DNA of 64,000 nucleotides from Galbula dea. Taxonomy: Eukaryota; Chordata; Aves; Piciformes; Galbulidae. The notes beneath the pieces are model-generated. The model was not told where the DNA came from. It worked only from the letters and a program-made list of their open reading frames with translations, and searched no databases. The DNA lies in the NCBI GenBank assembly GCA_013399015.1, contig VWZX01008611.1, positions 449,472-513,471 of the forward strand. Reading direction: 5' to 3'. Below, one piece after another: positions 10,901 to 22,900 of the stretch. The first letter of the stretch is position 1. Every line of letters starts with the position of its first letter. A program made the translations under genes and the position numbers.

Positions 10901-13900
10901 TTCTGTCAGCCTTTCTAATTGCTATGTTTAGATTTCTTTGGTGGGTTAACCCGCTGCCTCCCCTGAGAGGTAACTCCTCAAGTCTGAAACTTACTATCCT
11001 TTCACAAATTGACACAGACATTTAAATAGACAGCACACATTTTTAAAAGGCTAAACTTCAAGTTCACAGTCTAGTATTTGACACTGTTGACCTAATCTTT
11101 TAAGCTGTGTAATGAATTGTCTCAGCAGATTGTTCTTAAAATGACTAGGAAGCTGGTGGCAGTGACACTTGATGTGCTACACTAAGGTCATATTAGCATC
11201 TTCTACTAGCTTCCTGCCATTTAAATGAGTATTCTGCTTGCTTTTTTTCCTGCTGTTTAGAGTAAATATGTCTATCTGGAAGAATAAATACATGTAAAAC
11301 CTGGATATGCATATTGTTATGTAGCCGTAGTTCATATCTTTGCCAGCAAACTGGAAAAAAAAGTAAGTGAAGTTTTGTTAGTAAATGAAGTTTCATTAAC
11401 AAGTATGAGAACTGCACTACTAAATCCATCAGAACAGTTTTGTGTTAATGTTTATAGTATGCCATTCCTACTGCAGGTGCTTAAGCACCTTTTGTCTGGA
11501 TCACTCTGTATCAGAACTACTCAGATCCACATTGATTCTTCTGCAGAGTATTGGGCTGGGTGTTTTTTCAGCTCTCTGGTGCAGTGCTAGTGGAGGAATC
11601 TTGACCCGGCTGCTTCTGCTCTAGGTGACTGCTGGTGCAGTTGGGTCTGTTGTTTGCTGCTTGGTGAGAACTTCTTGTGCTTCACAATCAGAAGCCAAAC
11701 TCTAGGGAATGGTAAATCGTGGTGATTCTGCAGAGTTGTCCAACCAGTTGCTGCCTAAGTGACAAACAGGGATGATTCCCCTCTGGGGTCTCCTGTGACA
11801 ACCCAGTTGAAAGCAGAGGGAGAAAGTGAGTATTTGTGTGGTTTTGGTGTTTGTTTTTTTTTTAAATTAACATAATGTAGGCATGTGGGCCAGTGTCTCC
11901 TTATTGTACAGGGAGCTTTTCATTCCATCATGTAGGGATTTTAAGTCTTCTGTCCAGTATACGGCTGAGAAGCAGAATTAGAGACAGTCATGCTGTTGGC
12001 CTGCACAGTGTCTGATCTGACACAGGTGTCTTTTGAATCCATTGCCTAATGTCAAAGTAAATGGGGTAGAACTCCTGAGAAAGGTTCCTCAAATCTGTGG
12101 AAATGAGTGGCTGAATGACAGACATCTGGCCTTCAGTGTGGTGAATTCATTTGGGTAGATGTGACCAAGTTGTCTTTGATCCACATCTCGTAATGGTAGC
12201 TGGGGGACACACAGCTGACATTCACCTCCTGCTTAGGGGATCATTAATAGAACATGAATAATGGTAGGGAATTAGGGTAGCTAATGTCATTTCTACATCC
12301 TCTGTGCAACAGGAATAATTTCTCTGGGTATCTCTTCTGTTTTGTGCACATCTACTTAGGACTGTTTCACCCAAGTTCAAGAGGAACATGACTTCTCTTG
12401 GAGTCTGCAGCAATCTTGGCCACTTGCTCTTTCTGATACCCCTGTGCAGGCTGAAAGTGCACTTAAGGTGCTGATAAAGATCTGTGTGGCAGGTCCAGGC
12501 AGCATGCTTCCTCTTGCATTGCTGCTCTGTGGTTTGTGCTAGGGTGGCTGTGCCATCTGTGTGCTGTGCTATGCTTGGTCCCCAACAGTTTGGACTGTCA
12601 TGAGACTTCTAAAGTTTTGTGTTAAGGAATTTGTCATAGAAGTTCCTGAAATTAGACTTTGTCCTGCTTTGTTCAGGCCTTTTCAGCTAGAGTTTGTGGG
12701 TTCTGGGGGACAGGTTGGGAACTGAATACTGGGTGTCTGGGGAGCCCAGGTCAGAGGAGAAAGGTATATTGCTGAGCTAAGCTGTCTTCTCTACTCTGGG
12801 ACTGGCCCCATGTCATTCCAGGGGGAATGCTTTGAAGCTCTGGGAAAGTGTGTGTATTAGATGAGTGAGTGTGAGGAAGATTTTTCTCAGCTGTGTATCA
12901 TATTGTCTTGGGGGCTTAGCTTTTTTGAGACACTGGTTGCACTAGAACACCTAAAGGCTGCCTTTGGGAAAAAATACACCTTTGCAGGCTTGAGCTCCAG
13001 GCAGCAGAGTAGATTAGGCTTCACCTCTTGTACTCTGCATGGCACTAGATTTGTAAGTGGGCAGTAATTGGAATAGAATTAGCAATAGAGATGCTCCTGT
13101 TTTTAAAGGAAACTGTTTGAGCATAAGTATTGTGGCTTATCCCTTCCCTGACTTTTTTTCCCCTTGCAGAACAGCTTTTGTGAACTATTCTGCGATTAAG
13201 TGTGCAGTGGGACTGAAACTTCTAGACTTTAGGTAGCTAGGCTAACTCAAGATATTCTCCAGCTACTTAAAGCTCATGCAAAATTTCACTTCCTAGTACA
13301 GTCACATTTAATATCTTTACTTGCTGTGCTGATGAAGTTTGACAGTTAAAATCCCTGTACTGTGCCATAAGGAGGAGGTGTCCTTGAAAAGCTTTCAGAA
13401 GCTCAGGTTAGCTTCAGTCGAAGCCAGGAGTGCCCAGAGGGGAGGACTTGACATTGGAAAGAGTCTGGAATGTTAAAGGTTGCTTAGCACTGCCAACAGG
13501 TTCAGAGATTCCAGCTTCTGTGTCATTTTCAGGTGGTACCTGGGGTCGGTGGGTGTTTCTGCTGTCGGTGGTGGTGTCACTTCTCCATTGGAGGTCACTG
13601 TTGCTATAGCTTTAGCAGTTCCTTCCGAGGGAAGAAGCTTGAGCTCCTGGTAGCAGTTCAGCCTCGTAGCTGCTCGTGGACAGCAGCATGGTTTTTGCTG
13701 TTCTCAGTCTCCTTAACCTCAGGTGATCTCTGCTCTCCAGCTTCACCATATCCTTGTGCTGACTTAAACAGTTTCACAAGTTGTCTGCTATTTGTGTCTA
13801 GTTCCTGACAATTCAATCCTTTTGCTCCTGTGCTCCGATTCCTTGCCCAATATTATCATATGTCTGAGTGATGAGACATCAGGAGCAACTCTCCCTCAAG

Positions 13901-16900
13901 CCTCCCCTGTATTACCTCATGTTCCATTCTCTGTCCTCTTCTCCCTTTCCTTTGAGCTGCTGTCCTGTATTGTCCTCTGTTCTTTCTACTGCTTCTTCCT
14001 TGATTCTCAAGTGTAATCCTCTACTCATTTGTAGCTCTTACCTTTCTGTGAGGTGATCCATAAGGTTTTTGCTGCTGGCTCCCACTTCCACACCTGAATT
14101 TTGTTTGAGTTGACTTTCTGATCCTGTCACAATAGCTATGGCTCATTGATTGTGTTCCTTTGACAGCCACGTGGTCACCATTTGTCATCCCTGTTCATTT
14201 TGCCCTCTTTCAGCAGAGCAGATCAAAACTTTACTCTTTGTTGTGTTTTTCATTTCCCTGCTCTCACAGCTTACTGCTTGTTGGCTCTGCCACCACCTTC
14301 TAAATTGTCTTACTCTCTGTGCATGACCAGCACAGAACTTTGTTCCTTCATTGCTGTTAACCCTCTTGACTGTGTCCTTGACTTTAATTAACATGCTGCT
14401 AAAATCCCTTGGTGTCATTTTTATACCAGGACATCTCCTTTATAAGTCACCTTCTGGCTGTAGTGTATACCTGGATGTGTTGGAGGTAGTCCAGAGACAG
14501 ACAGCAGCACTGCATCTGTCTGTCCCGAACTCCTTCCCAGTCTAGCTGCTTTGTCTTCTCCAGGCTGCTGAAATGTCTCATGGTGTCTCCCACTGGTATT
14601 GTCTGACACTTTATGTTGTGCCTGGCATCTAGTTATTTATACAGCAAACTTTCTGACTTCTGGGGAGAACTAAGTGCCTATACACTCTCTAGTCTTTGTT
14701 GCTTCTCGTATTCTCCTCTGTTTTGCTTCTGCCTCTGCTTCCTTCTGGTGAGTCATTCTAGTTGTGCTGACATGATATACCCCAAATGGTGCAGGTAAAG
14801 TACCTGTGACAGCTGGGCTTGTGCCCAGAGCACACCACCTTTGCCTGACAGTGACCTCCTAGCTCTGCTTAGGAGTGGGGTTTTAAATTAACTGCAAGCC
14901 TTTCATTTTTGTTATTTATTTCAGTGTGGTTTTTCTTCCCATTGCTGGTGTATGGATCTCTAAAGGGAAACCCTTATGAATGCAGTCAGTGCACAGGGGG
15001 ACGTGAGCAGGAGGGAAAAGATCCCTATACATATGCCTTACCAAATTTGTGACAGCTTGAGTTCTGCACAAATGTTTAGATTAAATACCTTGTTAGCTTT
15101 TTTCCTCCCTGAAAACACACTAAACCTTTTGATTCTGAGAAGGTACAGATGGTAGAGCAGTTCTGCTTTAATAATATCAATTGTGGTTTTCAGAAGCCTT
15201 GGGAGAATAATTTCTGAAGCAGAGTAATTTCTGAAAGTTTTGTGCTGTGATGGTACAAAGAGTGCATGCTGAAACCACCCTAATTCATGCATAAACTAAA
15301 TGGTCAAAGTTTATGCTGTATGGCAACAGAGTTTGGCATCATAAGCAAGTGTCCATGCTAAATACAGCTCTTGACACCAATCACTTGGAACACAGTCCTT
15401 CAGAAGCTGTTCCTCTCTTACTGGGAGGCATCTGCAAACATATCGACTCCTTTTTTTTGTGAGTCTCAATCTTTTCTGACATGTTTTAGTGCACATTTCT
15501 TCTGTCTTCACCTATCTCCCAGGGGCTTAAAGTAGCTAAAGTTCTGTAGTCCTGCAGCAGTTAACTTTTCTTGGCCATTCCGTGCTGTTGAACCATCAGT
15601 GTGTACAGATAGGCTGCACCCCCCCCGTGTCACAGGTGAGGTTATGTTCTTCCACTTTCTGCACGTGTACTATATGCATGTGGTTTTGAGGTTTCCTGCT
15701 GGCATAAAAGTAAGGTAGCAAAGCATCTTGGCTGAGCTGTGCACTCCTCAGAAGGGCCACTGAAGCTGGAGATGCTGTGGTCCACTGCAGTTCCTGCCTG
15801 TCACACTGATCAAAGAGCTTGGCTAGTACTCTCTTTTCTTCAAGATTACCTGTAGAAACAAGGAGGCATGTTTACATCCACATTTCTGTACTCATCCTCA
15901 CTTGGACAGTACTGCTCTAAATAAAGCTAACAGGCATCAGATTTTTGTGAGCTGTTTGGTGTGGTTTCAGTTCTTTGCTGTTAGGTGATTCATTTTCAAC
16001 CTAGTAATCCCTCCCTAACCTCAGCCCCTGGTTTGAGTACTTATCTCCAAACTCTGAAGTGCATCCTAAGCTTTCTTCTCAGAGGAGATCAGATTTGTCC
16101 TTTTTCCTCACTAGATGTCACTTGATTCCCAGTCTCTTCTCAGCCTTTCTTGTGCTCCCAGCACTTTATTAGTGTCTGGCTTCTAAACTAAAACTGTTTG
16201 TTGATAAATTGCTCTGTTAGCACAGTAGCATGTCAGAGCTATGGTGTCATTCAAACATGTTCATAGGAACATTTTCATAACTACAGTGCTTCTGTGGAGA
16301 ACTGCAAAAGATCTGTGCTGGTTTCTGGAAAGGACTGAAGATTAAGGAGGCAAGTTTTGGTTTTAATGTTTTCAGTGTGGGGAAGGTTAGCGTCAATCTT
16401 TAGAGTGTGGAGGGAGGGCAGAAGGGGAAAGTTGAGCTAGATAATGTGTACATGAAGTACTGTATGCTTCACTTGGGATCAGGATTCTCTCCAGTTAACT
16501 GCCAAGTACAAGATCAGCATGCCTATGAATATTTAAACAGATAACTGTTGTGTTCTCCCTCTGCTAATTCCTTTTTCATTTTGGTGAAGCTGATTGCTTC
16601 TCTCTGTGTAACAGAACCCTTGTCAAATTAATGTAAACATGACTCTAGCTCTACAGGTGCAGTTATATTGGATGCAGAGAACACATTATATATTTAGTAT
16701 TCTAAATTCTTCCTCCCCTGTGAAATGTGAGTAACTTTTCATGTCATTGTGACCTTTAGTCTCAGGGATCCTTACTCATGAAAAGTTCCTAACTGGATGA
16801 GCAGCAGTCTGCAGAGCTGGGTTGGTTAGGTTGTACAGCCCATGTACAAGTGGGTTCTTGGCTTTGGGCAAGAAAACCTCACCTGAGGTCTGCATTGGAC

Positions 16901-19900
16901 TGATAAGCACTCTAAGAGCTGTATTGATTTCTCTTCCAACCTTAGTAATTCTGTGGTTCTGTGTGAGTTCTCTTCTACTGTCTGGCTCTTGACCAGCCTT
17001 TCAGTGGAACAGTTTGATGAGAGACTGGCATAGTCTTATAAACCTGTTCTCTGACAAGCAGTGCTATTTTAATAGCTCTTTTGGGTAAATATTCCCTTAG
17101 AACCATGAAGGTTTGCAGTGCTGCTGAACGTTGTGTTCCTAGGTACTGCAAAATTACTTCAATAACTAAAGAAACATTCTGAGAAAGGCAGGTTCTGCAG
17201 CTTAAAGTTTCTAAAGATGTCAATGCCAAAGAAAAGGATCATATTCTAAATATTTACAACTTTTATTTCCCTTGATGTCTGACTCAAACCCCACTGAATT
17301 CCATGGTTGGTTTCTGTAGCCTTTGAGTCATTTCCTGAGGAGAGGGTGAGTGTGGCTTTATGGATAGGCAGGTGTTGCAGGTTCCATTTTCCAGGTGACA
17401 GGGGGACAATGTTGATAGTGGAGATGCATTGTTAAGGTATACATGAACTGAAATGTTTAACTCTGTTTACATAGGATGTCTTTCTCTCATGGAGACTTCT
17501 ATCTCTACTAAATGACTTCAGTTGTCCAGTTGGGTAGGTGTTTGGCTTTTGTCACATTTTTCATCTGAGCTTCCTTGTCTAAAGTGGTTTATATTTCAAT
17601 TTTAAATTGTAAAGGAAATGTTGGCATGAATCTCTTTTATTAAGAAGAGTGTCTTCAGAAAAGTTTGATTTAATGTTGATCCTTACTAAATCCTGAAAAC
17701 CAGACTGGATTTCATCTTGCAGATGACAAGCAAATGGAGACAATCTTGCAAACACCAGGATTTGTTTCCTTCTGAAGTTGTGAGGATTCCTGTGGGTTTC
17801 CAGTGCTTCACAGAAGCTTTAAGAGAAGGAATCCTGGAGATCACTTGCAGAAGTACTTTCTGAAGCCGGTGGCCTTTCAGCTGCATGAAGGACCCTGCAA
17901 CCATGAGAGGAATTGTATTGAAGCCTAGACAAAGGACTAAAGAGAAGCAGAGTGGAACTGGAGGGGAACTCCTTTTCTCCTCTTCCATGTTCTGTGCTCT
18001 TCCTCCTTTGATGGAGGTTGGTTATGCAAAAGGAGCTGGATCTAGATGTCAGCTCTACGTGGTGGTATGAGAAACACTTGACTTACTGCTTCAAGAGAAA
18101 GGGTTACATCTGAGACACCTAACTATAAGCTGCTTTAGCTGATTTAAATGTTCTGTGATGCTGATCTGTATGATAGCTGTCTTGGGGGAAAGACCATCTA
18201 ACCCAGTGTCTGCTGTCCAACAGAGGACAACTTCAGACCTCTGGTGAAGATAAATGTTTATTGTTGGCTGCTGGCTCTTGATGTAGAGAGAGAACTAAGG
18301 TCCAGATCCAGGATACTTGGTGTGGAGTTACATAGGCATTGAATAGTAGCACTTAATCCTTCTTGGGTATGTTTTGGAAATCATACTAGAGCTTTTGAAC
18401 AGCTACTGCTTATGTAGGAATAAAGTCTACTAACATGCATTGAGTGAAAGGCTGCTCTCGATGGGAATATCTTTTGGTGCCTAAAGAATTGCCACTAACT
18501 TCAGGGTGAAAAAAGAGCATGTTTGTTTTCTGAATGCTTTCAAATATGACAAGTTGCCAATCCTTATTTCCAAGAGCACAAATAAAGTCCTTGGTGTGAA
18601 GCCTGTAGACTCTTTCATTCTCAGCTACACTCTTGAAATCAAGGTGAAGTCTGTAGCTGTCACTATGAGTCACTGTGTGCAGCCTCCAGTACTTAGCTTG
18701 GGGGAATGAAGCTGTTCCTGTTCTTGTCAAGTGCAACTTAACATGAATGGGGCTTCATGATGGGAGTGAAGCTTCCCAGGAGAATGCAAAGGCATTGGGC
18801 TGCCAAATTTTACTAGCATTTGCTGAGGGGGAGTTTAGTTGTTAATGACACTGGGCAGCAGATGGTCTTGGAAGAGTTGTTAAGACACTGTGGATCGTAC
18901 TGTAAATATGTGGGTGAATGGAACCAGGGTACTGACAGTTCACTCTCACAGCTCGTCATGAGAAGGTGACTCTAGTGGAATTCAGTGTTGCCAGAACATG
19001 AATTCCTTGGTATTTGGCAGCCTGTTCTCTATCTGGGAAGGATTCTGCAACATAGCAGCGGAGTGGTAGTCGGGACACACTTAGTCAAGTGAAGTTCAGA
19101 ACAGAGAACATTAGATCCCTAGTCATCCTTGCTTGACCACTGCTGATCTTCAGACCTGAAGGTACTGAACCTGTGAAGTTTAGCTATAAGACCAGTACAG
19201 GAGTTAATTTTGGTCTTCTGTTTTTCTTTGAATCCAAGAGAGCATTCATTCATATTACAAATGAATCTCAATTGTTGAACCAAAAAGTAAGCTCTTACAG
19301 GAAGAAGTCTTCTCTGCTGTACCACAAGCCTGGTCTTGACCTACTCTTCTGTTTTTCCTTCTCCCAAAATATCTCCAGTGCCTCCATCCAACCCAAAAAC
19401 CACGATTGTGGGTTGAGGCTTTTTGTTTTGATTTAACAGTGTGAGACAAAGTATTTAGTCCAAATCCTTTCCTAAACTTTTAGCTTTTTTCCCCTCATCT
19501 CAGCCTGCTTTCCCATGCAGCTTTTAGTCTGTCTTGAAGAAAATAATGGTATCAAGTATCTTGAGTGTGATCCACAACAGGAAATACAGATGGATCAGAA
19601 ACACAGTGGACAGTGTGCAAGTACACAACTCCTGGGGCTCTCTAGGAACACCTATGCCTATGCCTCGACAAAAGACAACCATATTAAAAACCTCTGATAA
19701 ATTAGCCACTGGAAGTTGGGGTTTTGCCTTTTGTTTGCAGGTGGGATGAGCAGGTAGAATTTGAGCTTCTTCAGCTGTGTGGTAACCCATTGAAACTAGA
19801 GTTCTCTTTGCTGTGGTATTCAGTGCAAATGTGATCTTCATGAACAAATCAGTTGTTCAGCAAATCAGCAGGATTTTTCCTGTCTGGATGTCTAGCTGTC

Positions 19901-22900
19901 ATCTCTTTCTGGGTAGCTTCATGGAAGTTTTTGGATTGTTTTGTATTTTTTTAAGATGACTGTTCACTTTCTTCCTTGGAATGATTCTTCTTCTATCCAC
20001 AGTCTCCTATCTTAAGTCAGAAGTGAGATGCAAGCAATACATACATTTATTCTTAAAGGCTGAAACAGCTGTTTTGGAGAGGTGCTTGAAAGGACACCTT
20101 CACTAAATCAGTGTTGCCACTGCAGGTAGCTCAGTAACTGTATCCAGCTTCTTGCTTTAGTGTCACTTACACTTTGGACTGTCAGGCTGCTTGTAGGGTA
20201 CCTGTCCCCATCTTGTGGTCTGTTCACAGATGCAGAACAGCTCTGCTGCTCCTTCATGAGATACTTTTTGAGTTGGCTTTGAGAACTGTCTTGGGTAACA
20301 GCTGCTTAATCTCTTGACCATCTTGTGGTGGTTTCAGCCTGAGTAACTGAAAGACAGAATGGACATGTAGGCAGCCAAGCTGTTTAGGTTTGGTGAGTTT
20401 GACCTCCTGAACGTCAGGAACGTAACATTTGCATAGCTTGTGACAGCAACTTGCACTGTTTCTGCTAGGAGGGTGTAATCTCTTACACTGTCCAAAAGGC
20501 CAAACCTTCAGACCAAGTTGTTATAACTGCCTCACCAGTATAACTTGAGGAGAATTGCATTTGGTCTCATTTGCTTTGACTGAACTAAACCCTCTGTTTG
20601 CTGGTCCTTCTGATTCCTAGTCTTGCATAAACTTAGTGTCTGTTTGAGAGGAGCAGAAATCTTGTTTGCCAGTCCATTGCATCCCATCAAAGTCAAATTA
20701 TAAAGTCTGATTTCTGAAAGGAAAACATTGTAATACTGGTGATTACTGTTCTGGTGAAATGTTGAGGCTTGAAACAGCTGAATTATGTCAATTAAAGTCC
20801 TCAGTTAACTTCTGTTGGGGAATAACTTCAAACAACAATAGCAACACATTACCCTGTGCTTTCTGAAGGCCCATCATTCTTGCCATTGTTGAGTGACAGA
20901 TCCACATGGACTAGTTGGAAAACACCACAGAGGGCTTTTGAATGTTCAGATTTGCCTTAATGACTTCATAAAAATCTGCTAAAAATCTCCTGCAATGAAT
21001 ATGACCCTCAACAGTAATATTTGTGATATAATTAGTGTTTGTTAGGGACCCTGTTATTGTTCAGTGTAATTAGGCTGATCATCTAGTAAATGTGCCATGC
21101 TATAGTGTTCTGCTTTGTAAACATTATTGACTCCATTTTAAGACTGAGGTTGCCTCATGCCAACAAATAAAAGAAAATCATGGCCTCATAAAGCCTTCTA
21201 ATTATTTGGATGTGCACTCTGGGTTCCTGATGCAGTCAGAGTTGGGACTGAACCAAGGTGAATATTGAACACAGGTGCAAGCCCCAGAGCAGGTGGCTTG
21301 CCAACCTCCCTTTCTGTGAAGCTCAGCTGTCTGCTGAAATCTCACTGAGTTGAAGGGGGGAAAAGATACAAATCTGAGTAGCTTCTTAACTTCACCTGCA
21401 CAGACACATTCCTCTTGTGCTTGTGCCTTATTTTTCATGTTTCTAGATAATAATCAGATATTGATTTGCTGCTGATCCAGTGGGGCCATGCCTGTGTATT
21501 GATCAGTTATTCACTCATATTTCATCCTCTGAAAATGGGTTTGACCTGAACTTCATTTTTTGTGAATTTTGTTGTATCTTAATTGGACAAGAGCTTGGAT
21601 ACTGGATTATTTAAGCAGTAAGCAGGATGGGCCATTGCTAAAAGTGAATTTTGGTGAACAAAACCATGATCTTGGTGTAACTGTTCTTGGTTATTTGTTT
21701 GGGTTTTTTCCCAACTCAAACAATGAAATGATGCAGGTTGCTTAGGCTCTGCTCTTTTGAGAACAGTGTGTGCCACAGGACTTCAGAGGTCAACCTGCTT
21801 CTCTGTTAGTCTCTGAGAGCATTTGTTGTCCTTGTCTCAGCAATGGCCTTCATGTTAGTCAAAATATCTTCCAGTACTGGTACTAGTTTTCTGAGGAATA
21901 CTAAGTGACTGCACTCAGCAAGGAAATCAGATTCCAGACAGGAGGATTTTTTGATGTTGGCTTTGCTTTCATTGCAAGAGCTATTGGATGCTATTTCTGC
22001 CCTTGGCCACTGTAGAAGCAGAGCAGAAGAGAGGTGCTAGGAGAGCATCTCTAGTCCAGGTTGCCTGCCCTGGCTACAGTCTCACTGTAAAAACCTTCCC
22101 ACAGCTGTGCCAGCAAACATCGCAGACCTGAGGAACATAGAAGTGCTCAACTTCTTCAACAACCAGATCGAGGAGCTGCCTACACAGATCAGCAGCCTTC
22201 AGAAGCTCAAACACCTGAATCTTGGGTAGGTATCTTAATGCAAAAACTTCCTGTAACAGAGGGACTGTGGAACCTTCTCCCAGCTGAACCTGGGACTTTA
22301 AAGTTTCTTTTTGAAAGTGTTTGTGATGGTAACTTGGCAATTATGACTTTTGAGTGCTTAGCTAATGTCTTGGGCAATCAGATGCTTGAAAGGGAATCAA
22401 ATACTTACTCTGGGTACTGATTACCACTTAAGGGCAACAGCAACTTGCATTAATTCCACAGTTAAACAATTACTGAATTTTACTTCCCTAGCAAGGGTCT
22501 GTTTTCTGTTCAGCTTTATAAACGAAAAAAAGTGCAAAACAAAAGAAACAAAAACCAAAACAAAGGAAAGAAACAAAAACCAAAACAAAGGAAAGAAACA
22601 GAAACCAAAACAAACAAAGGAAAGAAACAGAAACCAAAACAAACAAAGGAAAGAAACAGAAACCAAAACAAAGAAAAAGCACAAACCAAAAGGCCCCACC
22701 CCAACCAAAACAAGCATTTCCAGCTTCTTGCAGTACTTTGTTACAGCAGCTCCAGTGATGTCTGAATCACCTTGGTCAAGACCTTTGAGGTCAGAGAAAA
22801 GTTCATGTGTTCTCTCTTGTCTGCTCCAGAGAAACCTTCTCCTTCAGTCAGCTTTCCCCATGTTCTTCTGGCTGTTGCTGGTGGGAGCTGCTATCCTAAA

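Larger units (their letters stand above)
8790..22104 (+). other. RSU1: RSU1 intron 3
   Basis: This 13.3-kb phase-1 intron has the donor GTAAGT and the acceptor aaaaccttcccacag. It contains scattered poly-T runs (e.g. 9472-9489), a markedly pyrimidine-rich stretch (13.54-14.76 kb), a CR1 tail at 16.9 kb and a possible ancient interspersed repeat at 18.2 kb. The ORFs here reach about 120 codons and match nothing I know. No exon is supported. Confidence 0.8.
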
